Below, one piece after another: positions 34,046 to 46,400 of a stretch of DNA of 64,000 nt (position 1 is its first letter; each line of letters begins with the position of its first letter). Both the position numbers and the translations under genes were made by a program. The notes beneath the pieces are model-generated. The model was not told where the DNA came from. It was given only the letters and a program-made list of their open reading frames with translations, and searched no databases. Source of the stretch: Theobroma cacao (Eukaryota > Streptophyta > Magnoliopsida > Malvales > Malvaceae); contig NC_030854.1 of the NCBI RefSeq assembly GCF_000208745.1, forward strand, positions 4,956,695-5,020,694, read 5' to 3'.

Positions 34046-35150
34046 TTACTGGTGTTGAACACAAGAATTATGAATATGCGTTATAACAAATCTTAACCAA
34101 ACACACTCTCTTCCAACTTCATATAGAGCAATAATCTTAGAGTGGTTGGAGGATGTAGCTACTAGAAGTTGCTTAGTAGAGCACCAAGAAACGATGGTGC
34201 CGTTATAGTAAAATAAATAATTGGTTTGAAAGCAAGTCTTGTGCGGATCAAATTTATATCCCACATTAGCATATCCAACTAAACTATAATTAGTGGAATC
34301 CTTGGAATAATATAATCCCAAATCTATGGTTCCTCAGAGATAACAGAAGATATGGTTTATTCCATTCCAATGTCTCCGGGTTGGCTTAGAACTAAAACAT
34401 GCCAATAAATTTACTGTAAAAGTGATATTCGATCTCATAGATTGTGCCAAGTACATCAAAGTCCTAATTGTATTGAGATATGGTACTTCAGGAACAAATA
34501 TCTCCTCATCAAGTTCTTTAGGACGAAACAGGTCCTTTTGAATATCAAGAAACCTTACAACCATTGGGGTGATCAATGCATGAGCCTTGTCCATGTTAAA
34601 ACATCTAAGTAATCTCTCAATGTATACTGACTGATGGACAAGTATTCCATTTGCTTTGTGCTCAAGCTCTAAACCAAGACTAAGTTTGGTTTTACCCAAA
34701 ACTTTAACTTCAAACTCCTTTTTCAAATATTCAATAGTTTTAGATAACTCTTATGAAATTCCAATCAAATTCATATCATCGACATAAACTGTTATCATAG
34801 CAAATCTGATTTTTGATTTCTTAATAAACAAGTATGGGCAAATAGGATCATTTTTTGTATCCTTCCTTAATTAAGTACTCACTTAAGTGTTAAGACCACA
34901 TATGACCAGATTGCTTTAACTTGTACAAAAATCTTTGCAACTTTATTAAGAAAAAGTTACAAAGAGTGTATGCTTCAGGCATTTTGAATCCCTTAGGAAT
35001 TTTCATATAAATATCGGAGTCCAATGAACCATATAGATATGGCATCACAACGTCCATTAGACGCATTTTTAATTTTTCAAAAACTACTAGGCTAATAAGA
35101 AAACGAAAAGTAATCATATCCATCACAGGTGAATACATCTCATCATAATC
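34046..35150 (-). pseudogene. Reverse transcriptase and RNase H of minus-strand Copia
   Basis: Reverse transcriptase remnants include YLYGSLDSDIYMKIPKGFKM (about 35040-34975) and an intact catalytic YVDD at 34775-34786. The connection continues in frame 34334-34726 with LGLELEHKANGILVHQSVYI and YLAQSMRSNITFTVNLLA. RNase H follows at 34046-34321 with DSTNYSLVGYANVGY and a worn end. At least three frame breaks separate the pieces. Confidence 0.85.
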
Positions 35151-36290
35151 AATCCTAGGTCTCTATGAGAAGCCTTAGGCAACGAGTCGGGCTTTATACC
35201 TCATGACTTCATTTTTTTTCATTTCGTTTTCGGACAAAAACCCATTTGTATCCAATGAGCTTTACATTGTCAGAGGTTCGAGCTACAGGACCGAAAACCT
35301 CTCGTTTAGCTAAAGAAGCCAATTTAGCTTAGATTACATCCTTCCATTTGGGCCAATCTTGCCTTTGATGACATTCGATAATAGATCGCCATTCATAATC
35401 AATGTTTATAATCTCATTAGCAACTGAGAGTGCAAAAGCATCATCAATGATTATCTCATTTCGATCCTAAATCACATTACAATATGTAACGAAAATCTCA
35501 ATATTCTCGAGATCTGTTGTCTTTTCATAGGTTCGTGCCTTTTCAGGGGTAATAAGCTCTTATAGCACAAGCTCAACACCAAGCTTTTTTAGAGTAGATT
35601 CTTGATTCCTCCCCTTTTGTTTTCGAAGGACAATGTTTTTTGATCCTATCAGTTTTCCACGCTTCAAGTGTAAGCCTTTTTTATCCATTTCAGCCTATTT
35701 TTCAAGAACACCAATCGTAGTTGGAACATTGACAGCTGAAATATGAGACTTTGTAACCTTGGTAGCATCATTAAATGCGTTAGGAAGTCTATTGGCAATA
35801 GCCTGTAAATTGATTATACGTTGCACCTCATTTTCACATTCAAGAGTTTATGGGTTTAAATGGGATAGATTTTTCTCATTTCAGGAAAAAATCTTAATTG
35901 GTTTCTGCTTCTTAGCCATGGAAGCCTTAGGTATCTCAATCGATGGAAGCATGGTTTCCTCGAAATGACAATCCGCGAATCTGGTGCTAAAAAGATTACT
36001 CGTTATTGGTTCCAAGAACCTAATAATGGATTATGAATCAAACCCAATGTAAGTACCCAAATGGTGTTGGGGATTTATTTTAGTCCTTTTTTGTAGTGCT
36101 ATAGGCACTTACACAGCACAACCAAAGGTGCATAAATGTGAAATGTCTAGTTCATAACCTAGAACCATCTGGATGGGAAACTGTAAGAGACTAGCAATTG
36201 GGCACAATCTAATTAGTGCCGCCATATGCAAAACAACATGACCCCACACTTAATTTGGATATGTTTAATTAAGGATTCTGCCAAGCCGTT

Positions 36291-37233
36291 CTAAGTATAA
36301 ACATGTGGAACTAAGTGCTCAACCTCAATCTTTAGTGAAGCATAATACGCATTAAAGCTCTTTGATGTAAATTCACCAACATTATCCATCCTTATGCTCT
36401 TGATTGGATAATCAGGGAAATGTGCCCAGAGCTTTATAATCTGCAAAAGTAAATAAGCAAAGGCGACATTGCACTTAGATAATAGGCAAACATAAGACCA
36501 TCTGCAGGATGCATCCACTAATACCATGCAATATCATAATGGTCCACTTGTCAATTGTATTGGTCCACAAATATCACTTTGGATTCTTTGTAAGAATGAA
36601 AGGAATTCGAGATTCACCTTTTTGTCATAAAAGGTTTAGTAATGAGCTTTCCTTATGAACAAGTTTCACAGCTTTCCTTTAAAGGGTGTCTTCTAGTATT
36701 TTGGATTATCCTACACATCATTGTAGCTTTCAAGTGACCTAAGCAATTATTCTAAAGTCTAAGCTTATCGAGATTTACTAGTTTTCAGGACATGGCAGCG
36801 TAGGATTCAACAGCTCTAATAACGGCACAATCAAATCCTACAGTTGAAGCTTTTAGCTTCTTATGGATGATCTTCTAGCCTATCTTATAAGAAGTGATGC
36901 AGAGACATTCATTGTTTTGCTCATAAATTGTCTAAAGATGGTATCCATTATAATGTACATCTTCAAGGTTAAATAGATTCCTCTTTAATCTACTACTTAG
37001 CAATGCACCCTAGATATGCAAGGTGGTGCCATTGAAAGAATAATTGTGGTATTTCTAGAGCCCTCAATAATCCTAACAAGACCTGATATTGTATGGACAT
37101 TTGCCTTACATAATGTCACACTCAAGAAAAAATGTTTGCCACAAAGTATGGTATGTGTCATTGCACTATCAAGCAAATAGACATCTTCTTTTTTCTCGGT
37201 GATTCCTATTTGTACTTGTATTGACAACTTCAA
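36291..37233 (-). pseudogene. Protease and integrase remnants of minus-strand Copia
   Basis: The protease region (36997-37233) has YLLDSAMTHTI, matching the DSxxT(H)T catalytic loop of Copia proteases. The integrase core includes MVLVDASCRWSYVCLLS and SIRMDNVGEFTSKSFNAYY at 36291-36527, with the second catalytic aspartate visible (MDN). The gap between them holds further degenerate integrase sequence. The frame is broken repeatedly. Confidence 0.8.
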
Positions 37234-37405
37234 GCGTCAACTACAAAGATTCTCGAAAACCCACCACCGCTTTAAGGGACAAAAGAAGGCTCAAGGTCCA
37301 TTGTTGATTTCAGGTCGGTTGGACGGTAAACAAAATTAAAATCTAATAAGTTGAAGAATTAAAAAAATTACCTTCTCAGCTGGTTAAAGCCTCGTACTAA
37401 TAACG

Positions 37406-37717
37406 TGTTGTGAAACATAACTTTGAAAGAGAATATTAAAGAGAAGTAGTAGGAATATAAGAAGATTTTTTGTTTCATTTCTTGTTCCAGTTTCTCTACC
37501 ATAAACTACAATGCCTTTATTTATAAGCACACATAGATGGAGGGGAAATGAATTTATAAAAATAGAAGAGATGAACGTAATAGATAGGGATGTAAATACA
37601 CTGAATGAAACCAGGAGATAAGGATGTACCAACATAAATATGTACATTGGATATGGGAAGATACATTGGATCATATGAACTACAATGGATATTCACAATT
37701 TCACATATATTCATACA
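37406..37717 (-). repeat. 5' LTR (element sense) of minus-strand Copia
   Basis: It is the partner of 33282-33587. The primer-site-like TTATTAGTACGAGG lies two bases inside it on the minus strand. Confidence 0.88.
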
Positions 37718-37990
37718 CTTTCTTTCTTTTAATATTTCCTTTTGTTCATCATTATGTGTCTCTTTTTTATTTTTTAAGTTAATAAACGTTGAATAAAAAA
37801 ATTTCATTATTTAATTAAATTAGATTATTACATTCTTTGTTTTTTTATTTTTCAATTATTTAAGAGTAATTATAACTTTTCATATTTGTAAATGATTGTT
37901 AGCTAATGATAATAAACAATTAAAGGGGCTAATAATGCATTTTGAAACAAAAATGATCAAAATGTACTTTAAAGATATATTGAAAGGGAT
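37718..37990. other. AT-rich spacer
   Basis: No recognisable feature. It lies between the minus-strand Copia and the L1 remnant. Confidence 0.5.
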
Positions 37991-39330
37991 TTTTTTATCT
38001 TACCCCTAACTAGAAAGGCTACAACATAATCACCAAAAAGCATAAAAGAAATCAACACCATCAATGCCTAACTTAGCCAAAAGGTTCAGCAAAAGAATTT
38101 ATGTCTCTGCAAGTATGAACAAACTCTAGTTTGTTGATTCCTTCTTCAATTTACCTATCTCAGCAAAAAGATTCCAATTTATCTAGGGCTTTACTATTAT
38201 GTTTTTCATCCAGGATAACACCACACACTAGTCAAATTCAATTACCAATGAATTAGCAACTCTCCAAAGGGATAAGTTGAAAATGTGAAAAGGTTTTCCA
38301 AATAGCCAAAACTTCAAATAAATTAGAGTCTATAACTCTCTATGGTCCAAAGAAAATTACCTCTACAGTCCCCTCATTATTTCCCAAAACACACCCCACA
38401 CCCCACTTAGCCCAGTTTTCCTCTAACCGATCCATCAATAATAATTTTCATCTTTTCATTAATTGGTGGTAACCAAATAGCCCTTTCCTGTCTCAAGTTC
38501 ACTCCCTCAATATGTTTTCTAGGCATCCAAAGCTAAGGATGAGCATCAATCGATTTTGGTTACGGGGGAAACCAAAATCGAACAAATCGAATCTTTAAAA
38601 TAACCAACCAAGCAACATGAAAAACAGATCAAACTGAAATCGATAGGTTTTATATTGCTTGGGCTTAAATGGCATGACAAGGAGGCAAATCCAATGCGAC
38701 AGCAAATGGGAACAATAGTTAAGGATGGGGGGAGGTTTTTTTTTAATTAGGGAAGGTTTTTAATTTTAGGGATTAGGGTTCTTTCTCTTAGTCTTTATAG
38801 CAAGCCTATTTAGGGGATGGAAGGGGGAGGGAATTAATAAAGGCTACTAGTGGAATTCCCCCCTCCCCCCCCCTCCCCCCTAATATATTAAAAAAAATAA
38901 CCTTTGGTTTTTCAGTCAATGTTAAGGAGAGAACTCCTCCTAACAACTAAACCGATCAACCAAGAAAATTAATTGCTATAACTAGTACCTCATTTGATAT
39001 CAATTAACCAACTGCATAAGGCAAAAAACCATTGGCTCTGATCAATTGTGCAATTACAACCAACCGATACACAATCCTATGGACCATAACATAGTCCACC
39101 ATCATATCTAATTAAACATACTATTTTTTTCCAATGCATTGATCCAAAATTTAAACATCATTTTAATCATGAAAACCACTTCATCTTTATCCCACTTTTT
39201 AGCATTAAAGATCATGTCATTTTTAGCCAACCAATGATCATAAATATCCCACAATTCAATTTTCTGAATTGTTCAAAAGAAACAAAAGTCCACCTAAATG
39301 GCCTCACAAAAACACTAACCAACAAGAAAA
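37991..39330 (-). mobile_element. L1 LINE remnant, minus strand, split by an unidentified insertion
   Basis: Two minus-strand pieces are in L1 order. The upstream one (about 39330-39115) reads NDMIFNAKKWDKDEVVFMI, the segment between zinc finger and RNase H in plant L1s. The downstream one (about 38530-38030) is RNase H: WLPPINEKMKIIIDGSVRGK at its start, then FEVLAIWKTF, and finally a worn FVHTCRDINSFAE. Between them (about 38535-39110) lies sequence foreign to the L1. Stops and frameshifts are frequent. No poly-A tail or TSD was identified with confidence. Confidence 0.75.
38535..39110. other. Unidentified insertion in the L1 remnant, with a C-rich tract
   Basis: It separates two parts of the L1. 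It starts near GGATGAGCATCAATCGATTTTGG, which resembles ends of short plant transposons with GGATGAGCA termini, but no matching right end was found. At about 38857-38880 it contains a cytosine tract of three C-runs broken by single T bases. Confidence 0.4.
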
Positions 39331-39370
39331 GATATGCAACTGCTAGAGAGAAACAAAAGTCATAGTAAAT

Positions 39371-39613
39371 ATGGATAGCAAGGGTGCGTTTGCTAGAGAG
39401 CGAGGAAATCTCGCCTATCTAGATAACGATGGTATTGTTCATATTAGAAATATACAAACCGCAGCAAATATCTTCCCAAGACAACAAATACACATGCAGC
39501 TAACATTCTCCCAAGAAAACAGGGCATTCAAACCAGAAAAAGGAAAAGCAATTATGGATAGCAAAGGTGCTCAAAGAAACTTCATAAGTTTCTTTGCTTG
39601 GGTTGCTATTTAA
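39371..39613 (+). CDS. Unrecognised 80-codon ORF with a repeated MDSKGA motif
   Basis: The frame begins MDSKGAFARERGNLAYLDN and repeats MDSKGA at codons 62-67 (17-bp near-identical phrases at 39371 and 39555). It ends WVAI. The region lies between transposon debris. No domain is recognised. It is probably a chance frame or a fragment. Confidence 0.2.
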   Translation: MDSKGAFARERGNLAYLDNDGIVHIRNIQTAANIFPRQQIHMQLTFSQENRAFKPEKGKAIMDSKGAQRNFISFFAWVAI

Positions 39614-39994
39614 AAAATATAAAAAAAAAATTAATGGTAAACTGTTAAAAATTCTGACTCAAATTCCAAAAAAATTGGATAGATTTTTTTTATTGTTTAG
39701 AAGATATTAGTTGATGATCAAGTTTGCTTAATGGACTAGAAAACTTGTCAAGGAAGAATTTTAAGTGGAAAATGGAATTTTAATAGGCAAGACCTATAAA
39801 TAAGGAGTCTCGATAAGGTGAGGTATGAGAGAAAGATGTAAGTAAAGTTGTGGGGTTTACTGAGTTAGGTGTGAAGAAATCTCATGAAACAAAAGAGAGT
39901 GTTCATGAGAGTGATTGTTTGATATGTGGTTAGGATTTGTAGATATTAACAAAAGGTGCTCATGTTTTTGAGTTTAGATAAGGACATGTGAGAA

Positions 39995-42484
39995 TAGAGG
40001 CAGATTTAGAAATTTTTCTGAGTGCTGTCATTAGGATGATACTCAAAAATTTTTTCCTCGATTCGAAATCTATTAAAAGAGTACTCAGATCAAATTTAAC
40101 ATGACTTTCCTTAAAAGAATATTATTGAGTACCATGATTAGTAGAATTTTATTATTATTGCTCGGGATCTGAGTCTTGTGAGACAGTTTTTTTTCTTTTA
40201 AAATATCTTTTCATGGCTTATTTATCTAAAATTATAAAACTTGTTCAAAATTACCACTCATTAGCATATATTAAAATATTATAATTAAATAAAATATGAT
40301 CTTACATAGCAAATTATCATGTTCAGTAACTAACAATATGACAATTTTCTATGCATTGATCAGAATGAAATATAAGTATCCACAAGCCACATAAAGTTAA
40401 ATACAAAAAAGATAACTCTATGATATAGAGTTATTTGGGCTTAATTTTGATAATAATTTGACTAGGTTTTTGTAGTAATGTATAGAAATTAGTAAGTTTT
40501 ATTTAATTAGTATAAATTAGTTATTTTAGGTGAGTCAATCTAATTTTGATTAATTTTATACTTAATGTGGTGTTAATATGATTAAGATAGGTTGTTATTG
40601 ATTTATTTGTCCTTTTGTAGGTGTTTGAAAGAAGAATTTTAATAAAAGAAGAAGAGCAATTTCAAAGTGCAGACTTTCACTATATGTGCTTCGGTATTTT
40701 AGCTATAACTTTCTCTACAGAGCTCTAAATGAAGCAATTATTGGACCGTTGGAAAGATAAGAGAAAAATATACAACTTTCATGTTTACCACTTCACCCAT
40801 TTCTGTCTGGAAGATGGTCAAAAATCTTATTGAAGTTAACATACTATAATAGTCCTAGAGCAATTACAATTTCTGTTAATTAATTTGGCAAAGCTGTGAC
40901 TTACATAGTTTGATGAGGAAATCCCAGCTGAAATTGACTTCTTTCTTCACCTAACTTGGCCTAACTTCAGAGCCTATAAAAACAACCTTTTGGAGGACTA
41001 AAAGGAGGATGAAGAAACACCAGATTGAAAGTTGAGAGTCAAGCCACAAAATCATTGAAGCTGAGAAGATTTTGACAGATTCAAGAAGACTTGGAAGATC
41101 AAGATTATAATTCTTGAGTTTATTCTTTTTTATTATTCTCTTATTTTCTTAGTTTGTTTTTATTGTTTAAACTTTATTCGATGATGATGTATGACTTGAT
41201 GGGGAACTAAATTTTTACTAAGATTATGATTGAACTCAATATATAGTCTGAATTATTTATCTCTCTTTTACTTATGTTTGATAGATTTAAGTTGTTTATT
41301 TTATTATGTTCTTAATGCTTCTAATTGCCTCATCACCAATTAGATTGAATTGGAAACCTAGGTTAAACCTTGACAAAGGAGATTTAGATAGACCTTGAAT
41401 AGAATAGCATATAATCGAATACACTTAGTTGATTAGGTAGTTTGATTTGTATATAGGGTAGACATACACTTATAAGCCATATGTAGTCAAAATTAGAGTA
41501 CAAACTTAATGAATCTTTCTTCAATTTAATTTGCATAGTAAATTAATTAAGAAAGTTATTTTTATAAGAAACTCGACAGAGACTTGTAAATAATTTGAGA
41601 CTCTAGGTTAGCAACTTGATCCATTAAACTAAGTTAAGATATAGAGACATTATTCAGATAAAGTATTGAAGGATATCATAATCTTAGGTCTAGTAGTTAT
41701 TCACATTTAATAAAGTAAATTTGCTAATAGATTTTAGACTAAGTTTTAGTTTTAGTTATTAGTTTATTATTTTAAAATCTTTCTTTTTAATTGTTTAGAT
41801 AAAATTAAGGTGTGATAATTTTAGTAGTTAACAATAAGGATTAATTCAATTCTCTGTGAGATCGACACTCTACTCATCTCTATATTATCTTTGCGATACA
41901 TACACTTGCATGAGTAGAAAATTGAACAACAAAAAATCAAACAGTCAAATAATATATCTATAAAATAAATCAAAAAAGAAAGATTCATAATTTCAAGATA
42001 TTATTTGACATGCAATACTATTTTCTATTTGCTAGATTATAATTATGAACCCAAATTACCAAATTAATCAAAAAATATTTAGACATGAAGTATTTAAAAA
42101 CTTAATTTGGGTTGAAAATTACTTATAATTGAAACTTGGATGAGTTGTTTTAAGAGAGTGAAAAACATAGTCAAGGACCAAGAAGTGGAAGGACTTGAAT
42201 TTTTAGACAGAGAGGGTAGTTTAAGTTTTGATATTTTTAATGAAATCTTAAATTATAAAAGAGAATTTTTTGTCTTTCCTTGTAGTATTTAAATATTAAT
42301 ACATAAATTACTTTTTGATAAATCACTTTTACTTAGAGTCTTTAACCTCACTCCCTATAAAACTGTAAAAAAAAAATTAATGGATTCATTAGTATATTAA
42401 CTACCCTAAACCCTAGATAAACAGTATAAAAACTAAAACATTTTAAGACATGACACCACTTCCTCCAACGTGGATCCGCCCATG
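39995..42484. mobile_element. Non-autonomous hAT-like DNA transposon, copy 2, with a solo LTR inside
   Basis: It is flanked by the exact 8-bp TSD TGTGAGAA (39987-39994 and 42485-42492). Its left end TAGAGGCAGATTTAG aligns base for base with copy 1 (CAAGGGTGGATCTAG). Its right end TGGATCCGCCCATG matches copy 1 (GGGTCCGCCCATG). Taking out the solo LTR at 40410-41931 and its TSD leaves about 963 bp, against 966 bp for copy 1 at 18616-19581. Internal phrases such as 'tcataatttcaagatatta' are shared. There is no transposase. The surrounding sequence (TATAAATAAGG at about 39798, GA-rich leader) looks like an old LTR, but this is uncertain. Confidence 0.9.
40410..41931 (+). mobile_element. Solo LTR of the gypsy family at 20330-26423
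   Basis: It runs from GATAACTCTATG to GAACAACA and parallels the two LTRs of the gypsy element, in the opposite orientation. The 5-bp TSD AAAAA lies at 40405-40409 and 41932-41936; copy 1 of the hAT-like element has one uninterrupted 'acaaaaatcaaa' at the matching place. No internal sequence remains, so it arose by recombination between LTRs. Confidence 0.9.
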
Positions 42485-42492
42485 TGTGAGAA

Positions 42493-45010
42493 TGTGTTTG
42501 TGAATGTTTGTATTCAAAGAGACCGAACGAAGGTACTCATATATGTTTGGTTTGGGATTGTTTTATGAGTATGAACTTGAGTATTGATGCTGATATGTTG
42601 TAAATCTTTACAAAGTAGTGAATTTTTTCTCTCATCTGCAAACAGAGCTAAGTTGAAGTGTCAAACTACGTTGAATTTTGCTTTCACTAGTGTGCATGAC
42701 GAAGATGCTCTTTACAGGGAGTTTTCTTGACAGACAGCTTTGTATTGCCTTGGGAGGGTTACGGAATTGAGTAACTTTCCTTTTTTTTTCTGAAAAACCA
42801 TGGCTTATAAAAAAACGTTAAATTTTGCTTTCACTTGCTTGAATGATTAAATTATTAGGCTTTTGCAAGAACAAAAAAAAAAAATTTTTTTAAAGGGTTG
42901 TAAGAACATAAATAACTCTATTTAAACTTGATGACGTCAAATAAGTGATTTGCTGAGAGATTGAATTATTCATGCTCCCGTTGAACCATGAATGGAAGCA
43001 AGTTCACAACAAGAAAAGTTGCTTGAACAGACAACGTACATCCGTAACACGAGTATAATAATGCTTAAAATAGAATGGAGACAATCTTTTCAAAGAAAAA
43101 TGAATGGAGACAGTCTCCGCAAGTGTTCAAAATTGGGATGAAGGAATAAACAAATTCATTGAATGAAAGCTGTTGTGTCTAGGTTTATGGCAAACACAAG
43201 GAACATAGGGGCAGCATCATCATCCATGTACAAGATCACAGCATTGAGTACTGCTAGTTAGTTTGACGGAATATATGAGGCCTAACCTCTAAACCATGCA
43301 AGGTTTTGATCCAAAATTAACAAAACCTTCATTTGTATTTCTTTTTACACTAGCCTCGAATCCTTTACCGGTCGGGTCAGAGAACTAAGCATAGGAAATT
43401 TTGAAAGAGTGAGAGAAAATGTAAGAAACAGAAACCGTTAAAATAAGTCTGAAATATTTTTATTGTAGGTAAATCTTATTTGATAGTTTCTCTTTTTTGT
43501 CCCTAATCTCATTAAGCAAATTGACTTTTCAATTCCATGGAAAACAACTAGGACTATAATTATTAGGTGTAGTAATTAAAGAACAAGCTGTTCATAGTAA
43601 TTATACTATGAACTTTCACACAAAATCAAGCATAAATTACTTGATTGGGGCTAGTTTCTCATTAGTCATTTCCCTTTTTCACTATGTTTTTCTCATTAAT
43701 ATAATTGAAAAGGATACTCCTACTTAGCACGAAAAACAACCAATTCGAATGTAGGAAACAAATGATGTCAACTTTAATATGTCACTATTCATATTCATTT
43801 GGACTATAATATTTTCACACTACTTGGTATTTTCCAATTGAAAATATGATGCTTATCCATATAAAAGAGTATTTTATGAAGCAATAGTTTTTTAGCAATA
43901 AATATAATTTCATAATGTACAAAAGGAGTTGCATGAATGATGATCTTTTCTGGACTGCATATTCAACTGATTGGCCCTTTCCAGTCAACTAAAAATAGAG
44001 AAACCTAATTAAGTAGTTAGGTGACGCGGACAGGGAATGATGATAAGAGCATCCAAGGACATACATCTCAGAGAAATGCTAAAGCCACATGGTCGGTTTC
44101 GTTTTAAGAAATTGACTTTAAACAATACGTAACACGTGGATTTCATCTAATACCTTTTTATGATAAAAAAATACTACAAAGTTATATGCTCTATTTGTTC
44201 ATAATTTTATAGGCGGTCAACTTTTTATTAAATTAATTGGGTTACATCTAGTTTGAAACTCATTTATAATTGTTAAGAAATATAATTAGGGTTAAGTTGT
44301 TAGTGATTGATTAGAAAATAATATATATATATATATATACAAGAGTATTTAATTAAACATGTACAAAAAAAGAAATATTGTGATAAATGTAAAGATAGGT
44401 TAAGATCTAATAAAGAGAAAATATCACTCTAATATTCTTCAAACTTTGAACGTAAAAATTCTGAATGTCTAACTTGGTGCATAAAAAATAAAGAGTAAAT
44501 TACCTTCACCCTTTAAGGTTTCACTTTAATTCATCTTTAATTGAAATTATAAAATTACTAAATTACCCATGAGATAAAAAAAACACCAAAGCATGTCCTG
44601 TTCCTTTTTTTTCTACTCTTCCTTTTCTTCTTCAATCTCTTAATTGTTGACAGTAAAACTAGTAACTTCGGAGATTATGAGCCGCGTTGGAATGAGATTG
44701 TTTTGGCTTAAGGTCAAGGACGACGTGGGCTTCATATCGGATGGTTGTAGGCTGTTGAATCTATTTATTCTGTTGGCTGTAAGGTTCTGGAATTTTATGT
44801 AAACGCGTTCTAGTGTGGAGAGTTTTATTCTGAGCGATGGGTTCAATTTAGCTGTGTTATTAAATGTAAACCGAGGTGCTCTATATATGTTCTAGTTTGT
44901 TTTCTTTCACGTGTTTGTTGAAACTGGAATGGGCGGCTGGTTGTAGAGGTTCTGTAAAGCTCCAATATGTATGAGTTACTTATACCGACTGTACCTTGAA
45001 ATTTCATCAA
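42493..45010. other. Long stretch without a recognised gene
   Basis: There are no domain-bearing frames. A TA run occurs at about 44321-44339. Local GC-richer sequence at 44640-44990 has stops in every frame and resembles non-coding transcript or decayed gene material. Confidence 0.4.
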
Positions 45011-45025
45011 TGAATTTCTTGATTT

Positions 45026-45241
45026 ACTAGAAAAAAGGATGTGGCCTTCAAGGGATGCCTAAAAGAGACTGTTTTCCACGGGCTTCAAATGCAACTTCAA
45101 CTATTAAAACTAGAATCTGAGGCATATGAAGACCGAACAACGCTTATTTCAATTGATGATGATTTTGATGAAGCATCTATTGGATTCGCTAAGGACAAGG
45201 GATGCCAAGGGCTGAATAAAATTGGGAGTCTGTATACATAA
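45026..45241 (+). pseudogene. Exon-like open segment, acidic, unrecognised
   Basis: After TTTACTAG the frame is open for about 70 codons to a TAA, without an ATG at its start. It includes KETVFHGLQMQLQLLKLESE and ISIDDDFDEASIGFA, a composition more like protein than chance. It may be the last exon of a decayed gene. No family is recognised. Confidence 0.25.
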
Positions 45242-45884
45242 TTGATGTTAGACCTATCAGCAATTTATGGTCCAACACCCACAGGTGAAATTTGCAAGAA
45301 AAATCATTTCTAAGTGCAACATAGGAAAGCTTGAAGATAGCCTACGCAAGTCTCTAGCAAGATGCAACCTGGGTGTTTATGTATAAATAAGTTCTAAATC
45401 TTTACACCAGCAAGAATTGATCAAAAAGCAAAGCATCAACATTAGCCCCACCCTTTTCACCATTTCTGTCGAGATGTCAAATGTTCTGAATTTGAGAATC
45501 TAGTTAAATGGCCACAAGCAGACAAGGTTGTTAGGTACTGAAAAAAAAAAAACACAGTTTTGCATGTTGAAAACAGGGGTTTTCTTTCTTGTTTGGATAA
45601 ATTGAAAGAGAAAAACAAAAAAAAAAAGGAAGAGAGTAATGGAGTAAACATTCAAGTTGGATATAGTGAAGGGAAAGGTGGATCTGATAACTTTGTTGTT
45701 TCTATGTTGTAAGAAAGGTAAATTGGGTATTAAATTCATGTCTTGTCATTAAGTTAATAGAAATTCAAACAGTGGGGTAATGCAAGACTTTGTATAGTGC
45801 AAAGTCAAAAAATGTTTACTTTGAACACTAATAAATCTTACATGAATAAGAGTAAAACCCTAAAAGGGTAAGGCTAATTTATCC

Positions 45885-46400
45885 AAAATGAAAACCTTTC
45901 CTTGCCAAAAGGTTTGGTGAATAAGCAAGCTGGCTTTGGTGTGAATGGAACAAGAAGGGTGCCAGCTTGAACTTTCTTACAAACAACATGGCAATCAACT
46001 TCAATATGTTTAGAATATTCATGTTAGATTGGATGAGATGCAATGTGCAAAGCTGCCTAATTATCACAAAACAAAGAGATTGACTGACAAAAAAAATATA
46101 AAAATCTTTAAATAAAAATTTGAACCAAATAATTTCAGAAGTAGTCGTTGTGTCATGGAACGATACTCAACTTTAGAGCGAGAAACAGTAATTTGCTTAT
46201 TGCTCTGCTAAGAAATGAGACTAATACCAAGAAAAATACAATAGCTAGTTACTAAACAACAATTCATTGGAAACATGGCCCAGTCAAAATCACAAAATAC
46301 ATGCAATTGAGAGAATTATAAGCTGAAAGAAAAAGTTCTTGGTCAGGAGCTCTTTTCAAATAGCAAAGGAGATAATGAGTTGCAGATAGCAGATGGGATT
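45885..46400 (-). pseudogene. Copia RNase H fragment
   Basis: On the minus strand, from about 46400 downward, the reading shows YLKRAPDQELFLSA, then VFCDFDWAMFP, GISLIS and TVSRSKVEYRSM. It ends with SLFCDN.AALHIASHPI and EYSKHIEVDCHVV near 45950. This is the C-terminal RNase H of a Copia polyprotein, with several stops. No LTRs are seen next to it. It is a truncated relic. Confidence 0.85.

Larger units (their letters stand above)
33282..37717 (-). mobile_element. Ty1/Copia retrotransposon, minus strand, gag missing
   Basis: Short LTRs at 33282-33587 (306 bp) and 37406-37717 (312 bp) both read TGTTGTGAAA...ATTCATA(A)CA on the plus strand. The flanking pentamers CCTTC and CTTTC differ at one base and may be a worn TSD. 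In the minus sense a purine tract (AAGGGGAAG) precedes the 33282-33587 LTR. A TTATTAGTACGAGG sequence follows the other LTR, in the position of the primer site. Protease, integrase, reverse transcriptase and RNase H remnants follow in Copia order, but only about 170 bp separate the LTR from protease, so gag is nearly all deleted. Frames carry many stops; the element is dead. Confidence 0.9.
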
